This document shows, piece after piece, positions 38,320 through 48,270 of a DNA stretch of 64,000 nucleotides. The notes beneath the pieces were generated by a model that did not search any database, had not been told where the DNA came from, and saw nothing but the letters and a program-made list of their open reading frames with translations. Both the position numbers and the translations under genes were made by a program. The DNA comes from Burkholderia lata. GTDB taxonomy: Bacteria; Pseudomonadota; Gammaproteobacteria; Burkholderiales; Burkholderiaceae. Location: assembly GCF_000012945.1 (NCBI RefSeq), contig NC_007510.1, positions 744,001 through 808,000 on the forward strand, in the 5' to 3' direction. Within the stretch, counting starts at the first letter, position 1. Each line of letters opens with the position of its first letter.

Positions 38320-39103
38320 ACACATGCCAAGTAATGTCGTCATCACGGGCGCCAGTGCGGGAATTGGCCGCGCGCTCGCGATTGCCTATGCGTCGCCGGG
38401 TGTTGTGCTGGGGCTTATCGGCCGTGATGTCGCGCGGCTCGAATCATGCGCAGCGGACTGCCGCGCGCGTGGCGCCGTGGTCGTCTTGAATTCGATCGAC
38501 GTACGTGATGCCGAGGCGATGCGGGTATGGCTCGACTGCTTCGATGACGAACATCCGATCGACTTGCTTATCGCGAATGCGGGCGTTGCGAGCACCCTTG
38601 CGAATTCGCGCGACTGGGAGGGGCGGGAGCGTACCGTGCGCATAGTCGATACCAACTTCTACGGCGTAATCCATGCGGTGTTGCCGGTGATTGACCGGAT
38701 GAAAGCACGCAAGCGCGGTCACGTCGCCATGGTGGCGTCGCTTGCAGCGCTGCGCGGTATGGCGATTTCGCCAGCCTATTGCGCGAGCAAATCCGCAATC
38801 AAGGCGTACGCTGATTCAGTGCGTCCACTTCTGAGGCGCGATGGTATTCGCATCGCCGTGATCTTGCCCGGCTTCGTCAAGACTGCAATGAGCGATGTGT
38901 TCCCTGGAGATAAATTATTCATGTGGAGTGCTGACCAGGCAGCTTCCTATATCCGCCGCAAGCTTGGAGCTGGCCGAGCGGAGATCGCATTTCCGGGGTT
39001 GCTTGCGTTCGGTATGCGTTTGCTGCCGCTGCTGCCTATCGCGCTTGCGGATGCAATCCTGGACCGGTTGTCGTATCTGCCGTCCGAGGAAGATCCTTCG
39101 TGA
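38312..39103 (+). CDS. wcbP: short-chain dehydrogenase/reductase (WcbP-like)
   Basis: 263 residues from an ATG that overlaps wcbO and has GAGG 6 nt upstream. The Rossmann NAD(P) motif is VVITGASAGIGRALA, with NAG in LLIANAGVAS and the catalytic Ser-Tyr-Lys in MVASLAALRGMAISPAYCASKSA (split over the text). It is a ketone reductase, and a role in reducing the aminoketone or another capsule intermediate is possible. It ends in a GTGA overlap with wcbQ. Confidence 0.83.
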   Translation: MVKHMPSNVVITGASAGIGRALAIAYASPGVVLGLIGRDVARLESCAADCRARGAVVVLNSIDVRDAEAMRVWLDCFDDEHPIDLLIANAGVASTLANSRDWEGRERTVRIVDTNFYGVIHAVLPVIDRMKARKRGHVAMVASLAALRGMAISPAYCASKSAIKAYADSVRPLLRRDGIRIAVILPGFVKTAMSDVFPGDKLFMWSADQAASYIRRKLGAGRAEIAFPGLLAFGMRLLPLLPIALADAILDRLSYLPSEEDPS

Positions 39104-40629
39104 TCGTCGAGTTTGGTTTCGCGTGTGCATTTGCGGCAGGGATCTCGTTTCTGCCGGACCGCCTCGCTGTTCCGCGCGGAGCAGTACGACGTCCGGTGCG
39201 TGCATATCTGCTTCACTCATTGGCGGTAGTTTTTCTTACGTCAGTCTTTCTGCTAGTCACTGCCCGTCCAATTTTTTCGGCGTCCATGGCTATTGCAGTC
39301 GTCGCACTCGTTGCGCTCGTGAGTAATGCAAAATACGAGTCGCTTCGTGAGCCGTTCGTATTCAGTGATCTCAGTCTCTTTAGTCAGCTGTTTTCGCATC
39401 CGCGTCTGTACCTGCCATTTCTGAGCGCTGGCAAAGTAGCGGCAATTGGCGTTGGCCTGCTGGCCGTAGTTGGCTGGTATCTTGCGGAGCTGCCTGTAGC
39501 TCCCCGCCCAGCAATCGTGTCGTTGATCGCAGCTAGCTTCGCATTTGTGTTGACACGGCACTATTCAAGGGCGCTGCCGCTGACGCTTGATCCAGGCATT
39601 GACCAGCAACGCCATGGCTTTTTTACCGTGTTTGTTGCGTATTTGCTGAATGGCCTGCGTCCCGCGACGTTTGACGCGTTCAGGCGTGCAACTGAGGCGA
39701 GTCCATTTGCGTTTGGTATGCGGTCAACGCGCCCCGACGTCATCGTGATCCAGAGCGAATCGTTTTTTGATGCAACGCGCATTTCACCGAGCGTTGTGCC
39801 CACATTGTTTGCGAACTTTGATCGCGCATGCAGCGAGGCGGCCAGTTACGGCGCGCTTGCGGTTCCTGCTTGGGGCGCAAATACGATGCGGACCGAGTTC
39901 GCAGTGCTGACGGGCGTACCTTCGAGTCAGCTTGGCTACGCGCGCTTTTACCCATACGCTTTTGTACGGCGCGCTTGTGGGTCGATCGCCGCTTGGTTTC
40001 GGCAGGAGGGTTATAAAACTGTCGCGGTCCATCCGTACTATGGCGATTTCTTTGGCAGGCGCCGTGTCTTCCCTTTGCTCGGATTTGAGCAATTCCTGGA
40101 CATCGCATCCTTTGGCGGTGCTCCACGAGCAGGTCCGTATATCGCGGACGCGGCAGTGTTGGACACAGTGATCAACGAACTGGAGGCGCCTCGCGACACG
40201 CCGCTGTTCGTATTTGCTATGACGATGGAAAACCACGGGCCGCTGCACCTCGAGCAGGTTTTGCCTGGTGAATCGTCTTCAAGGCATACTCTCGGCGAAG
40301 ATGCCTCCTGGCGCGATCTGACAGCATATCTGCGACATATTGAAAACGCAGACGCGATGATCGGGCGCTTACTAGATTATTTACGCACCAGCGATCGTGA
40401 AACAGTCGTTTGCTTTTACGGCGACCACGTTCCCGCTTTACACCATGTTTTCGAGAAACTAGGCGTTTCTCCGCAGCACAGCGACTACTTCATTTGGCGA
40501 AATTACGGCGTAGATACCCCTGAATGCCGGGACTTGGCAGCCGAGGAACTGGGGACGGCACTGCTGAGTGTGGTACAAGACGACGGAAATCGCACGGAAC
40601 AGCCGTGCGCATCCGAGAAAGCGACATAA
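39100..40629 (+). CDS. wcbQ: LTA-synthase/sulfatase-family membrane protein (WcbQ-like)
   Basis: 509 residues, GTG start overlapping the wcbP stop. Four or five membrane helices occur in the first 180 residues. The extracytoplasmic alkaline-phosphatase-superfamily domain has VIVIQSESFFD (metal ligand), WGANTMRTEFAVLTG with the Thr nucleophile, and FYGDHVPALH near the C-terminus. Relatives transfer phosphoglycerol or phosphoethanolamine. It probably decorates or anchors the capsule lipid in the periplasm. It is 3 bp from wcbR. Confidence 0.82.
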   Translation: MIVEFGFACAFAAGISFLPDRLAVPRGAVRRPVRAYLLHSLAVVFLTSVFLLVTARPIFSASMAIAVVALVALVSNAKYESLREPFVFSDLSLFSQLFSHPRLYLPFLSAGKVAAIGVGLLAVVGWYLAELPVAPRPAIVSLIAASFAFVLTRHYSRALPLTLDPGIDQQRHGFFTVFVAYLLNGLRPATFDAFRRATEASPFAFGMRSTRPDVIVIQSESFFDATRISPSVVPTLFANFDRACSEAASYGALAVPAWGANTMRTEFAVLTGVPSSQLGYARFYPYAFVRRACGSIAAWFRQEGYKTVAVHPYYGDFFGRRRVFPLLGFEQFLDIASFGGAPRAGPYIADAAVLDTVINELEAPRDTPLFVFAMTMENHGPLHLEQVLPGESSSRHTLGEDASWRDLTAYLRHIENADAMIGRLLDYLRTSDRETVVCFYGDHVPALHHVFEKLGVSPQHSDYFIWRNYGVDTPECRDLAAEELGTALLSVVQDDGNRTEQPCASEKAT

Positions 40630-40632
40630 AAG

Positions 40633-43600
40633 ATGAACAGTAAGATTGCAATAATTGGGATAGCGTGTCGATTTCCCGGGGGCGCAAACAACCCTGGCGA
40701 TTTCTGGCAACTGCTGCGCGACGAACGCGACGCAGTAACCGAAATCCCCGCCGACCGCTTCGGCACCGATTTCTACCAGCACCCGTCTAAGCGCGAGCCG
40801 GGCAAGAGCTACACGTTCTCGGCCGGCGTCGTCGACAACGTCGCCGGCTTTGATGCCGCGTTCTTCGGCATTTCCCCGCGTGAAGCGGCCCAGATGGACC
40901 CCCAGCAGCGCCTGCTGCTCGAACTCGCATGGGAAGCATTCGAGGACGCGGGCGTGCGCCCGGCCGACATGCGCGGCAGCAATTGCGGCGTCTTCGTCGG
41001 TGCCGCCAGCATGGATTACGGCAACCGCAACATGGACGATCTGAATGTAATCGATCCATATTCGGCGACCGGCAATACGCTGAGCATCGCGTCGAACCGC
41101 GTGTCCTACCTGTTCGACCTGCGCGGCCCAAGCATGTCCGTCGACACGGCATGCTCGTCGTCGCTCGTCGCGCTCCACCAGGCTGTCAAGGCACTGCAAT
41201 CCGGCGAAGCCGACGTGGCGCTCGCAGGCGGCGTCAACCTGCTGCTGCACCCGTTCGGTTTCGTCAGTTTCTCCAAGGCGTCGATGCTGTCACCGCGCGG
41301 CCGTTGCCGCGCGTTCGATGCGACCGGCGACGGCTATGTTCGCTCGGAAGGCGGTGCATTCGTGCTGCTCAAGCCGCTCGATCGCGCGCTCGCCGACGGC
41401 GATACGATTCATGCGGTGATCGCCGGCTCCGGCGTGAATTCGGTCGGCCATTCGCCGGGCGGCATCAGCGTGCCGGGCGCGGCCGCACAGGCGTCGCTGC
41501 TGCGCAGTGTGTACGCGCGCGCGGGTATCGATCCGCAGTCGCTGGCGTATCTCGAAGCGCACGGCACGGGCACGGCGGTCGGCGATCCGATCGAGGCGCG
41601 TGCGCTGATCGACGTCGTGTCGGGCGAGCGCCCGGCGGATCGTCCGCTGCTCATCGGTTCGGTCAAGACCAACATTGGCCATCTCGAAACGGCATCCGGC
41701 ATGGCCGGGCTGCTGAAGGCCGTGCTGTGCCTGAAGCATCGCGCGGTACCGCGCTCGCTGCACTTCGTTACGCCCAATCCAGGCATCGATTTCGACGGCG
41801 GGCGTCTGCGCGTCGTCGATCGCTACATGCCGCTCGACGCAGGCGACGCGCCGCTGACGGTCGGCGTCAACTCGTTCGGCTTCGGCGGAACGAACGCACA
41901 CGTCGTGCTGACGGAGGCGCCGGCTGCAAACGAGGCGTCGACGGTCGTGCCCGAGCACGAGCCGACGCAAGCGCAACTGTCTCCGCTCGTCCTGACCGCG
42001 CGCAGTGCAAATGCGCTCGGCGCGCTCGCGGGCCGCTATCTGGCGATGCTCGACAGCGGCGGTGACTGGCAGGCGCTTGCCGCTGCGGCCGCGCGTCGTC
42101 GCCAGTGGCTGGAGCATCGCGCAATCGTTGCACCGGCCGGCGTGGCGGAAGGCCGTGCGGCGCTGGCGGCACTGGCTCAGCCGGCAGCGGAAGGGTTGCC
42201 GGCATGCGTGGCAACTGGCCAAGCGCCCACCGACGCGGTGCGCACCGCGCTCGTCTTCTCTGGCAACGGCTGCCAGTGGGTCGGGATGGGCAACGAACTC
42301 TATGCGGAGAACGCCGTGTTCCGCGCGGCGCTCGACGAAGTCGACGCGCTGTGGTGCGCCGACGGCAGCCCGTCGCTCGTCGACGTGATGCGCGGCGGCC
42401 CGAGCGCGGAATGGCTGGCCGGCGCAGGTGCCGAGTGGCTTGCCGCGACGGAGAACGCTCAGCCGCTGCTGTTTGCGATCCAGGTCGGCATGATTCGCGT
42501 GATCGACGCGCGCGGGATGCGTTACGACGCGGCGATCGGCCATAGCGTCGGCGAGATTGCCGCGGCTTGGGTGACGGGCGCGCTGTCGCTCGCCGACGCG
42601 GTTCGCGTGATCAAGATCCGCAGCCGCGCGCAGGCGATGACGCGCGGCAGTGGCCGGATGGCGGCCGTCGGTATCGGCGACGCGGCGGCGCGCGAACTGA
42701 TCGCGCGCCACGGGCTGGCGCGTCGCGTCGAGATCGCTGGCATCAACAGTCCCGATGCAGTAACGCTCGCGGGCGAACTGCAGGGCTTGCAGGCACTCGA
42801 GGCCGCGTTGCGCGGCAGCGGCAAGTTCTTCCAGATGCTGGATCTCGACTACGCGTTCCACAGCAGCCACATGGACCGCATCGAGACGGTCGTGCTGGCC
42901 GAACTGGCGAGCCTGCGGCCGCAGCCGGGCGACGGCACGTTCGTGTCGACCGTGACCGGCGGCGCGCTGGCCGGCACCGAGCTCGATGCCCGCTACTGGT
43001 GGCGCAACATTCGCGAGCCGGTGCGCTTCGGCGACGGCATCGCGCATCTGATCGAGCAGGGCGTCCGGCTGTTCGTCGAGGTCTCGCCGCATTCGATCCT
43101 GCGCACATACGTGAAGCAGGCATTCGCGGCCGCCGGCGCGACCGGCGCGGCGCTGCCGACGCTCAAACGCGATCACGGCAGCGCGGCCATGCTGCAGCAA
43201 GCGATTCTCGCGGCGATCGCGCACGGCGCGAACGTCGATCCCGGCCGCTTCGCGCCGGGCGAATCGCGTGCTGCATTGCCGTCCTATCCCTGGCAGCGCG
43301 ACCGCTTTTGGTTGACGCCGACCATCGAAGGCTACGGCCTGGTCAATCGCCGCCGCGAGCATCCGCTGCTCGGCTATCGCCTGCACGAGCACGCATTCGC
43401 GTGGGAAAACCAGCTCGATCCGGCGAAGCTACCGATGCTGGCCGATCACGTCGTCGACGGCGGCGTGGCGTTTCCGGGGGCCGGGTACGTGGAAATGGCG
43501 CTCGCCGCTGCACGCACCTTCTTCGATACGCCGGATGCTGCGCTCGAAAACGTCGAAATCCGCACGCCGGTGGTATTCCAGCCGCAGCAGGCGAAGCTGT

Positions 43601-46600
43601 TCCGGCTCGTGATCGAACCGCGTACCGCGACCTTCACGATCGAGACGCGCGACCGGATGTCCGACGGCGCGTGGACGCTGAACGTGACGGGGCGAATGCT
43701 GGAAAGCGGCAACACGCTCGGCGATGCGAGCATCGTGCCGTCCGGCGTGCTCGATCGCCTGCTCGCGTTGCCCGCAGCCGACGGCGCCACGCTATATGCA
43801 AACACGGCAGCCATCGGCCTCAGCTACGGGCCGGCATTCCGCTGGGTCCGCACCGTGCGGGTCGCCGTGGATGACGGCGCGGCGCTGGCCGACATTGCCG
43901 CGCCGGCCATATGCGGCGACGCACGGGCGTTGTCCGCCTATTTGCTGCATCCGGCGCTGATGGACAGCGGGTTTCATCCGCTGTTCGCATTGCTTGCGGC
44001 GCACGCGCGCGAAGGCGAGCATCCGGCCTACGTGCCCGTGCAGATCGGCCGGGTCGACTATCTGCGCGGCGACACGGTCGAGCGGGTGCTGGTGCGGATC
44101 GACCGTCACAGCCCGCATTCGATCGTCGCGCATTTCGAATTCCTCGACGCACGCGGCGCGATCGTCGCGCGGCTCGGCGCATGCCGGTTCCGGCGCGTCG
44201 ATCTCGTCGGCCGTCGGCAGAACCTGCCCGCGCGCTTCGTCTACCGCCTTGAGGAAGTGCCGCTGCCCGGCGACGTCAATGCGGCCGGTTTGCCGGCCCC
44301 CGACGCGTTGCTCGCGCATGCTGCCGCGCGGCTTGATGCGGCCGGGCACGACGGCCGCCGGACGCAGCATCTGACCGAAATCCTGCCGTTGCTCGATGTG
44401 CTGGCGAGCCTCTACGCGCTCCGCGCGTTCGATGCGCTCGGCGCATTCGCCGGTACGTGGCAGCCGGCGGCCGGGCGTGCGGCGTTGGCCACGCGTCTTG
44501 CCGACATGCTGGTCGAGGACGGTCTCGCTCATCGCGATGGCGGGCTGCTCGTGCGCGACGACGCGGCGTGCGCAGCGTTGCCGCCGCTCGACGAGCTGTG
44601 GCGCGGGTTGCTGGCCGAATCGCCGGGGCACGTGGCCGAGCTGACGCTGCTCGCGCATTGCGGCGCGGCGTTGCCGGAGGTGCTGAACGGCACGAAGGAC
44701 GGCGCCCGCTTGCTGTCGCCGACCGGGCACAGCCTGGTGGAACAACTCCTTGCCGCGTCGCCGACGTGGCAGCACGTGCATGCGTTGCTGGCCGTGAGTG
44801 TCGAGCAGGCGGTCGACGCATGGCAACCGGCACGCCGGTTGCGCGTGCTCGAACTGGGTGCGACGGACGGCGACGTGCTGCAGACGCTCGGCATGCATCT
44901 CGCGGCCGCACGTTGCGATCACGCGATCGCCGCGACCGCAGGCCAACTGGCCGGGTTCGACGCGGATGCGGAAGCGGCGGTGCGCACGGTTGCGCTGCAG
45001 TCGGGCGAGCGGCTGTCGCTGGCGGCCGACGAAGCCGGCCCTTACGACCTGATCGTCGCGAACCGCGCGTTGAGCGGCCGTCACGATGTGGCCGACGCGT
45101 TGAATGCAATGCGGTCATGGCTGGCGCCGGGCGGACTGCTGCTGCTGGCCGAGTCGCGTCGCGGCCGTTTCTCCGACATCGTATCCGGCGCACAGGCTTC
45201 GTCGACGGAAGCCGATGCGCCCGTGCCGCTGACACCGGCGGATCTCGATGCCGCACTCGAAGGCGCGGGCTTCGTCGATGTCGTGCGGCACGTCGAGCAA
45301 TCGCTCGATCTGGACGGCACGCCGACGTTCGTCATCGCGCGCAACCCCGCGAGCGCCGTTGTCGCGCAACGCGGCGAGGATCCGAGCGATCTCGATACGC
45401 TTGCGCGCAGCGAGCAATGGCTCGTGATGCACGCACCAGATGCCGCCGGCAGTTTCGGCGGGCGACTGGCCGATGCACTGGCGCGCGCGGGCTATCCGGC
45501 CGACATCGTCGACGTCACGCACGCGGCCGACGCGATTGCGTCGTTGCCGGCCGGACGGCCGGCGCATGTCGTCTTCTGCGCGCCGGAAACGCCGCTCGCC
45601 GAATCGGCGACGGGCGATGGCCTGATGGACGCGCAGCGTAACGGCGTGATCGCTCTTGCGGCACTCGTTCGCGCGCTCGGTGCGCAGCCGAACGCGGCCA
45701 CGCGGCTGACCGTCGTCACGCGCGGCGGCGCGCCATTCGCCGGGACCGCGAATGCGCATCCGGAACAGGCCACGCTGTGGGGCCTCGGTCGCGTGCTGGC
45801 GAACGAGCATCCCGAACTCGCGTGCCGCCTGATCGACGTCGATCGAGCGGCGGACCGGATCCCCGACGCGCTGATTCACGAGCTGACCGGCGCAGCGGTC
45901 GAGGAAGAGGTCGTCCTGGGCGCACACGGGCGGCAGGTGCCGCGCATGCTGACCGCCACGCAGGCTGCGGCCCGCGATGATGGCGCGATCGCGTGTGCGG
46001 CCGTGCTCGCGTTCGACGCACCGGGCTCGTTGCGCAATCTCGAATGGTTCGCGTTGCCGGAAAGCCCGCTGGGTGACGATGAGGTGGAGATCGAGCCGGT
46101 TGCGACCGGCCTCAATTTCCGCGACGTGATGTATGCGATGGGGCTCTTGTCCGACGAGGCGGTCGAGACCGGCTTCGCGGGCGCGACGATCGGCATGGAA
46201 CTGTCCGGCCGCGTCGTACGGGTGGGCAACGCCGTGACGGAATTCGCGCCGGGCGATGCGATGCTCGGCTTTGCGCCGGCGTCGTTCGCGACGCGCGTCA
46301 GGACGCGCGCGCAAGCGATTGCACTGAAACCCGAGCGGCTGTCGTTCGAGGAAGCGGCGACCGTGCCGACCACGTTCTTCACCGCGTATTACGCGCTTGT
46401 CGAACTCGCGCGTCTGCGTCGCGGCGAGCGCGTGCTCGTGCACGGCGGCGCGGGTGGTGTCGGGATCGCCGCGATCCAGCTTGCGCGCCACTTCGGCGCG
46501 GAAGTGTTCGCGACGGCCGGCAGCGACGAGAAGCGAGAGTTCGTGCGCCTGCTCGGTGCGGACCATGTGCTCGATTCTCGCAGCCTCGCGTTCGCGGACG

Positions 46601-48270
46601 AGATTCGTGCGCTGACGGGCGGCCAGGGCATCGACATCGTGCTGAATTCGCTCGCCGGCGAAGCGATGGTGCGCAGCATCGATACGCTGCGGCCGTTCGG
46701 TCGTTTCCTCGAGCTTGGCAAGCGGGATTTCTACGAAAACAGCCATATCGGGCTGCGGCCGTTCCGCAACAACATCAGCTATTTCGGTATCGACGCCGAC
46801 CAGTTGATGGGGGCGCTGCCGGAGCTGACCGCGCGCCTGTTCGGCGAAGTGATGGCGCTGTTCGAGGCAGGCGTGCTGCATCCGCTGCCGTATCGCGCGT
46901 TTCCCGCCGAACGGGCGGAGGATGCGTTCCGCTACATGCAGCAGGCGCGGCAGATCGGCAAAGTGCTCGTGACCTATCCGTCCGGCACGCCGGCTCCGAC
47001 GCGCGGCGTCGCGCGCGCGGGCTCGCTCGCACTCGATCCGCATGGCACGTACCTGGTGGTCGGCGGCACGGGCGGGCTCGGTTTCGCGAGCGCGCGCTGG
47101 ATGGTCGAGCGCGGCGCACGCCGGCTGACACTGGCGAGCCGTTCCGGCGACCTCGCTGCTGCTGCACGCGAGGAAGTCGAACACTGGCACAAGACGCTCG
47201 GCGTCACTGTCGATGTTGTGTCGTGCGATGTGACCGACGCAGCGGCGGTCGATGCGATGATCGACGCGATCGTCCGGCGCGACAGCCCGCTCAAGGGCGT
47301 GCTGCATTCGGCGATGTCGATCGACGACGGCCTCGTGCGCAATCTGGACGATGCGCGCATGGCCGCGGTGCTCGCACCGAAGGTGGCCGGCGCGTGGAAC
47401 CTGCATCGCGCGACGCGCGCGTTGCCGCTCGACCTGTTCGTGGTCTATTCGTCGGCGACAACCTATCTCGGCAATCCGGGGCAATCGAACTACGTCGCGG
47501 CCAACAGTTTCCTCGAGGCACTCGTCGAACATCGTCGCGCGGCGGGATTGCCGGGCACGTTCATGGCCTGGGGGCCGCTGGAGGATGTCGGCTTCCTCGC
47601 GCGTCACGCGGATACGCGCGAGGCGTTGCAGTCGCGGATCGGCGGTGCGTCGATCACGTCCGACGAGGCGATGGTCGCGCTCGAGCGCGCACTGGTGGCG
47701 GGCGCGGCCGGCGAAGCCGTGGTCCGGCTCGACTGGCATGCCGTGGCACGCGGGATGCCGGCCGCGAAGGCGCGCCGGTATTCGTTGCTGCAATCGCATG
47801 CGAAGGGCGGTGATGCGCGCGACGGCGGCACGCAACTGCGGGAAGAAGTGCTGGCGTTGCCGCGTGACGAAGCGATCGCGCTGGTTGCCCGGACACTGCA
47901 GGGGCAGATCGCGCGGATCCTGCACATGACGCCGGATCGCATCGCGCTCGACAAGTCGGTGCTCGACATGGGCATGGATTCGCTGATGGGAATGGAACTC
48001 GGCCTCGCGGTCGAGGAAGCGTTCGAGGTCAAGCTGTCGGTGATGGCAATAGCCGAGGGCGCGTCGGTGACGACGCTGGCCGGACGTATCGTCGATTCGA
48101 TCGGCGCATCGACCGATGCGGACGCCGGTTCCGCGACGGATGCCGCTCAGGAAGCCGTCGCGGCGCTCGCGGCGAAGCATGCGATCGACGGCGAAGCGCG
48201 TGCGATGCTCGATACGCGGCAGGCGCCCGTCGCGGGCCAGGCGTCGCCGACGCTGGAGGTCGCGCGATGA
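40633..48270 (+). CDS. wcbR: highly reducing type I polyketide synthase (WcbR-like)
   Basis: 2545 residues with these domains. KS (1-430, DTACSSS, catalytic C174). AT (530-850, GHSVGE, S638; YAFH motif favours malonyl-CoA). DH (900-1190, HVVDGGVAFP with H939, D1111 in HPALMD). A degenerate methyltransferase-like region (1340-1560, LELGATDGD). ER (1790-2110, VHGGAGGVGIA). KR (2135-2320, GGTGGLG, Y2287 in YVAAN). ACP (S2450 in MGMDSLMG). The tail after the ACP is short and no thioesterase is present. The domain order matches fungal-type and mycocerosate-type iterative synthases. It should build a saturated or methyl-branched acyl chain released by WcbT. It overlaps wcbS by 4 bp. Confidence 0.93.
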   Translation: MNSKIAIIGIACRFPGGANNPGDFWQLLRDERDAVTEIPADRFGTDFYQHPSKREPGKSYTFSAGVVDNVAGFDAAFFGISPREAAQMDPQQRLLLELAWEAFEDAGVRPADMRGSNCGVFVGAASMDYGNRNMDDLNVIDPYSATGNTLSIASNRVSYLFDLRGPSMSVDTACSSSLVALHQAVKALQSGEADVALAGGVNLLLHPFGFVSFSKASMLSPRGRCRAFDATGDGYVRSEGGAFVLLKPLDRALADGDTIHAVIAGSGVNSVGHSPGGISVPGAAAQASLLRSVYARAGIDPQSLAYLEAHGTGTAVGDPIEARALIDVVSGERPADRPLLIGSVKTNIGHLETASGMAGLLKAVLCLKHRAVPRSLHFVTPNPGIDFDGGRLRVVDRYMPLDAGDAPLTVGVNSFGFGGTNAHVVLTEAPAANEASTVVPEHEPTQAQLSPLVLTARSANALGALAGRYLAMLDSGGDWQALAAAAARRRQWLEHRAIVAPAGVAEGRAALAALAQPAAEGLPACVATGQAPTDAVRTALVFSGNGCQWVGMGNELYAENAVFRAALDEVDALWCADGSPSLVDVMRGGPSAEWLAGAGAEWLAATENAQPLLFAIQVGMIRVIDARGMRYDAAIGHSVGEIAAAWVTGALSLADAVRVIKIRSRAQAMTRGSGRMAAVGIGDAAARELIARHGLARRVEIAGINSPDAVTLAGELQGLQALEAALRGSGKFFQMLDLDYAFHSSHMDRIETVVLAELASLRPQPGDGTFVSTVTGGALAGTELDARYWWRNIREPVRFGDGIAHLIEQGVRLFVEVSPHSILRTYVKQAFAAAGATGAALPTLKRDHGSAAMLQQAILAAIAHGANVDPGRFAPGESRAALPSYPWQRDRFWLTPTIEGYGLVNRRREHPLLGYRLHEHAFAWENQLDPAKLPMLADHVVDGGVAFPGAGYVEMALAAARTFFDTPDAALENVEIRTPVVFQPQQAKLFRLVIEPRTATFTIETRDRMSDGAWTLNVTGRMLESGNTLGDASIVPSGVLDRLLALPAADGATLYANTAAIGLSYGPAFRWVRTVRVAVDDGAALADIAAPAICGDARALSAYLLHPALMDSGFHPLFALLAAHAREGEHPAYVPVQIGRVDYLRGDTVERVLVRIDRHSPHSIVAHFEFLDARGAIVARLGACRFRRVDLVGRRQNLPARFVYRLEEVPLPGDVNAAGLPAPDALLAHAAARLDAAGHDGRRTQHLTEILPLLDVLASLYALRAFDALGAFAGTWQPAAGRAALATRLADMLVEDGLAHRDGGLLVRDDAACAALPPLDELWRGLLAESPGHVAELTLLAHCGAALPEVLNGTKDGARLLSPTGHSLVEQLLAASPTWQHVHALLAVSVEQAVDAWQPARRLRVLELGATDGDVLQTLGMHLAAARCDHAIAATAGQLAGFDADAEAAVRTVALQSGERLSLAADEAGPYDLIVANRALSGRHDVADALNAMRSWLAPGGLLLLAESRRGRFSDIVSGAQASSTEADAPVPLTPADLDAALEGAGFVDVVRHVEQSLDLDGTPTFVIARNPASAVVAQRGEDPSDLDTLARSEQWLVMHAPDAAGSFGGRLADALARAGYPADIVDVTHAADAIASLPAGRPAHVVFCAPETPLAESATGDGLMDAQRNGVIALAALVRALGAQPNAATRLTVVTRGGAPFAGTANAHPEQATLWGLGRVLANEHPELACRLIDVDRAADRIPDALIHELTGAAVEEEVVLGAHGRQVPRMLTATQAAARDDGAIACAAVLAFDAPGSLRNLEWFALPESPLGDDEVEIEPVATGLNFRDVMYAMGLLSDEAVETGFAGATIGMELSGRVVRVGNAVTEFAPGDAMLGFAPASFATRVRTRAQAIALKPERLSFEEAATVPTTFFTAYYALVELARLRRGERVLVHGGAGGVGIAAIQLARHFGAEVFATAGSDEKREFVRLLGADHVLDSRSLAFADEIRALTGGQGIDIVLNSLAGEAMVRSIDTLRPFGRFLELGKRDFYENSHIGLRPFRNNISYFGIDADQLMGALPELTARLFGEVMALFEAGVLHPLPYRAFPAERAEDAFRYMQQARQIGKVLVTYPSGTPAPTRGVARAGSLALDPHGTYLVVGGTGGLGFASARWMVERGARRLTLASRSGDLAAAAREEVEHWHKTLGVTVDVVSCDVTDAAAVDAMIDAIVRRDSPLKGVLHSAMSIDDGLVRNLDDARMAAVLAPKVAGAWNLHRATRALPLDLFVVYSSATTYLGNPGQSNYVAANSFLEALVEHRRAAGLPGTFMAWGPLEDVGFLARHADTREALQSRIGGASITSDEAMVALERALVAGAAGEAVVRLDWHAVARGMPAAKARRYSLLQSHAKGGDARDGGTQLREEVLALPRDEAIALVARTLQGQIARILHMTPDRIALDKSVLDMGMDSLMGMELGLAVEEAFEVKLSVMAIAEGASVTTLAGRIVDSIGASTDADAGSATDAAQEAVAALAAKHAIDGEARAMLDTRQAPVAGQASPTLEVAR

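Noticed and set aside
41290..43392. Minus-strand open frame of 700 codons opposite wcbR
   Set aside because: Same reason: a shadow of the PKS frame.
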